The notes under the pieces were generated by a model. That model was given only the letters and a program-made list of their open reading frames with translations, ran no database searches and was not told the origin of the DNA. From assembly GCA_964560775.1 (NCBI GenBank), contig CAZLNH010000321.1, forward strand, positions 1-41,845: a stretch of 41,845 nucleotides of DNA. The letters run 5' to 3'. The stretch's first letter is position 1; every line of letters begins with the position of its first letter. Shown piece by piece: positions 41,647-41,845 of the stretch. This stretch comes from Woeseia sp964560775. Lineage in GTDB: Bacteria > Pseudomonadota > Gammaproteobacteria > Steroidobacterales > Woeseiaceae. A program made the translations under genes and the position numbers.

Positions 41647-41845
41647 TCACGGGGCTGCCTTGCGAGAAAGGCTGCCTGCCAATGATTTGTCCGTAAGCGG
41701 TGTTCGAACAACCTGTCCGCCAACCATAACGAACACCACCTCTTCGAGCAGGCTGATGTTTTTCAGTGGGTTGCCGTTGACCGCGATGATATCTGCGATC
41801 TTGCCCGCCTCGACGGTGCCCGTGCGATCGCCCCGCCCGAGCAAC
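41647..41845 (-). CDS. Amidohydrolase, C-terminal fragment
   Basis: The minus strand from the right edge reads LLGRGDRTGTVEAGKIADIIAVNGNPLKNISLLEEVVFVMVGGQVVR, the typical end of an imidazolonepropionase-like or prolidase-like amidohydrolase, where GTVEAGKIADI returns to the small beta domain. The N-terminal two thirds, with all metal ligands, lie outside the window. It is not closely similar to the other amidohydrolases here. Family placement is sure, substrate not. Confidence 0.85.
   Translation of the reverse strand, partial: LLGRGDRTGTVEAGKIADIIAVNGNPLKNISLLEEVVFVMVGGQVVRTPLTDKSLAGSLSRKAAP

Overview
The window reads as a stretch of Gammaproteobacteria-like chromosome. It has two large TonB-dependent receptors with plug motifs typical of that group, fairly GC-rich codons, Tat and Sec exported proteins, and few gaps between genes. 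The lineage is an inference from protein style only; no rRNA or tRNA gene is visible. I see no insertion sequence, phage or CRISPR.

Left block (1-16.4 kb). A minus-strand operon holds a DUF2798 membrane protein, a SAM methyltransferase, a small helical protein and a flavin reductase cut by the left edge. Then come a lipoprotein-like LVIVD-repeat protein, a deaminase-type amidohydrolase, a dienelactone hydrolase, a RidA protein, a GPH-type transporter, a TonB-dependent receptor, and a plus-strand series: Tat-exported decarboxylase-type amidohydrolase, FAD oxidoreductase, isochorismatase-type hydrolase and two tandem PuuE-like deacetylases. The enzyme families point to breakdown of an imported ring compound, probably nitrogen-containing; the substrate is unknown.

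Right block (16.4-39.9 kb). An exported cupin faces a minus-strand operon of TonB-dependent receptor, NTF2-like protein and two exported cupins. Next are an MFS transporter, an HMG-CoA-lyase-type enzyme, a LeuCD-type hydro-lyase, a CaiB-type CoA transferase, a dihydropyrimidinase-type hydrolase, a second helical-protein/methyltransferase pair, a GntR/FadR regulator, and an operon of Tat-exported flavoprotein, VOC protein, periplasmic protein and tetraheme cytochrome c. An EamA transporter and a ChrR-like cupin close the block. A 19-bp motif, seen eight times, lies in front of every transcription unit of this block except the regulator, which may be read from the unit before it. The simplest reading is one regulon under the local GntR protein: uptake across the outer membrane, periplasmic redox steps, inner-membrane transport, ring hydrolysis, hydration, CoA activation and carbon-carbon cleavage to central metabolites.

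Right edge (39.9-41.8 kb). A hipBA-type toxin-antitoxin pair has two palindromic operators, and the C-terminal end of an amidohydrolase runs off the window.
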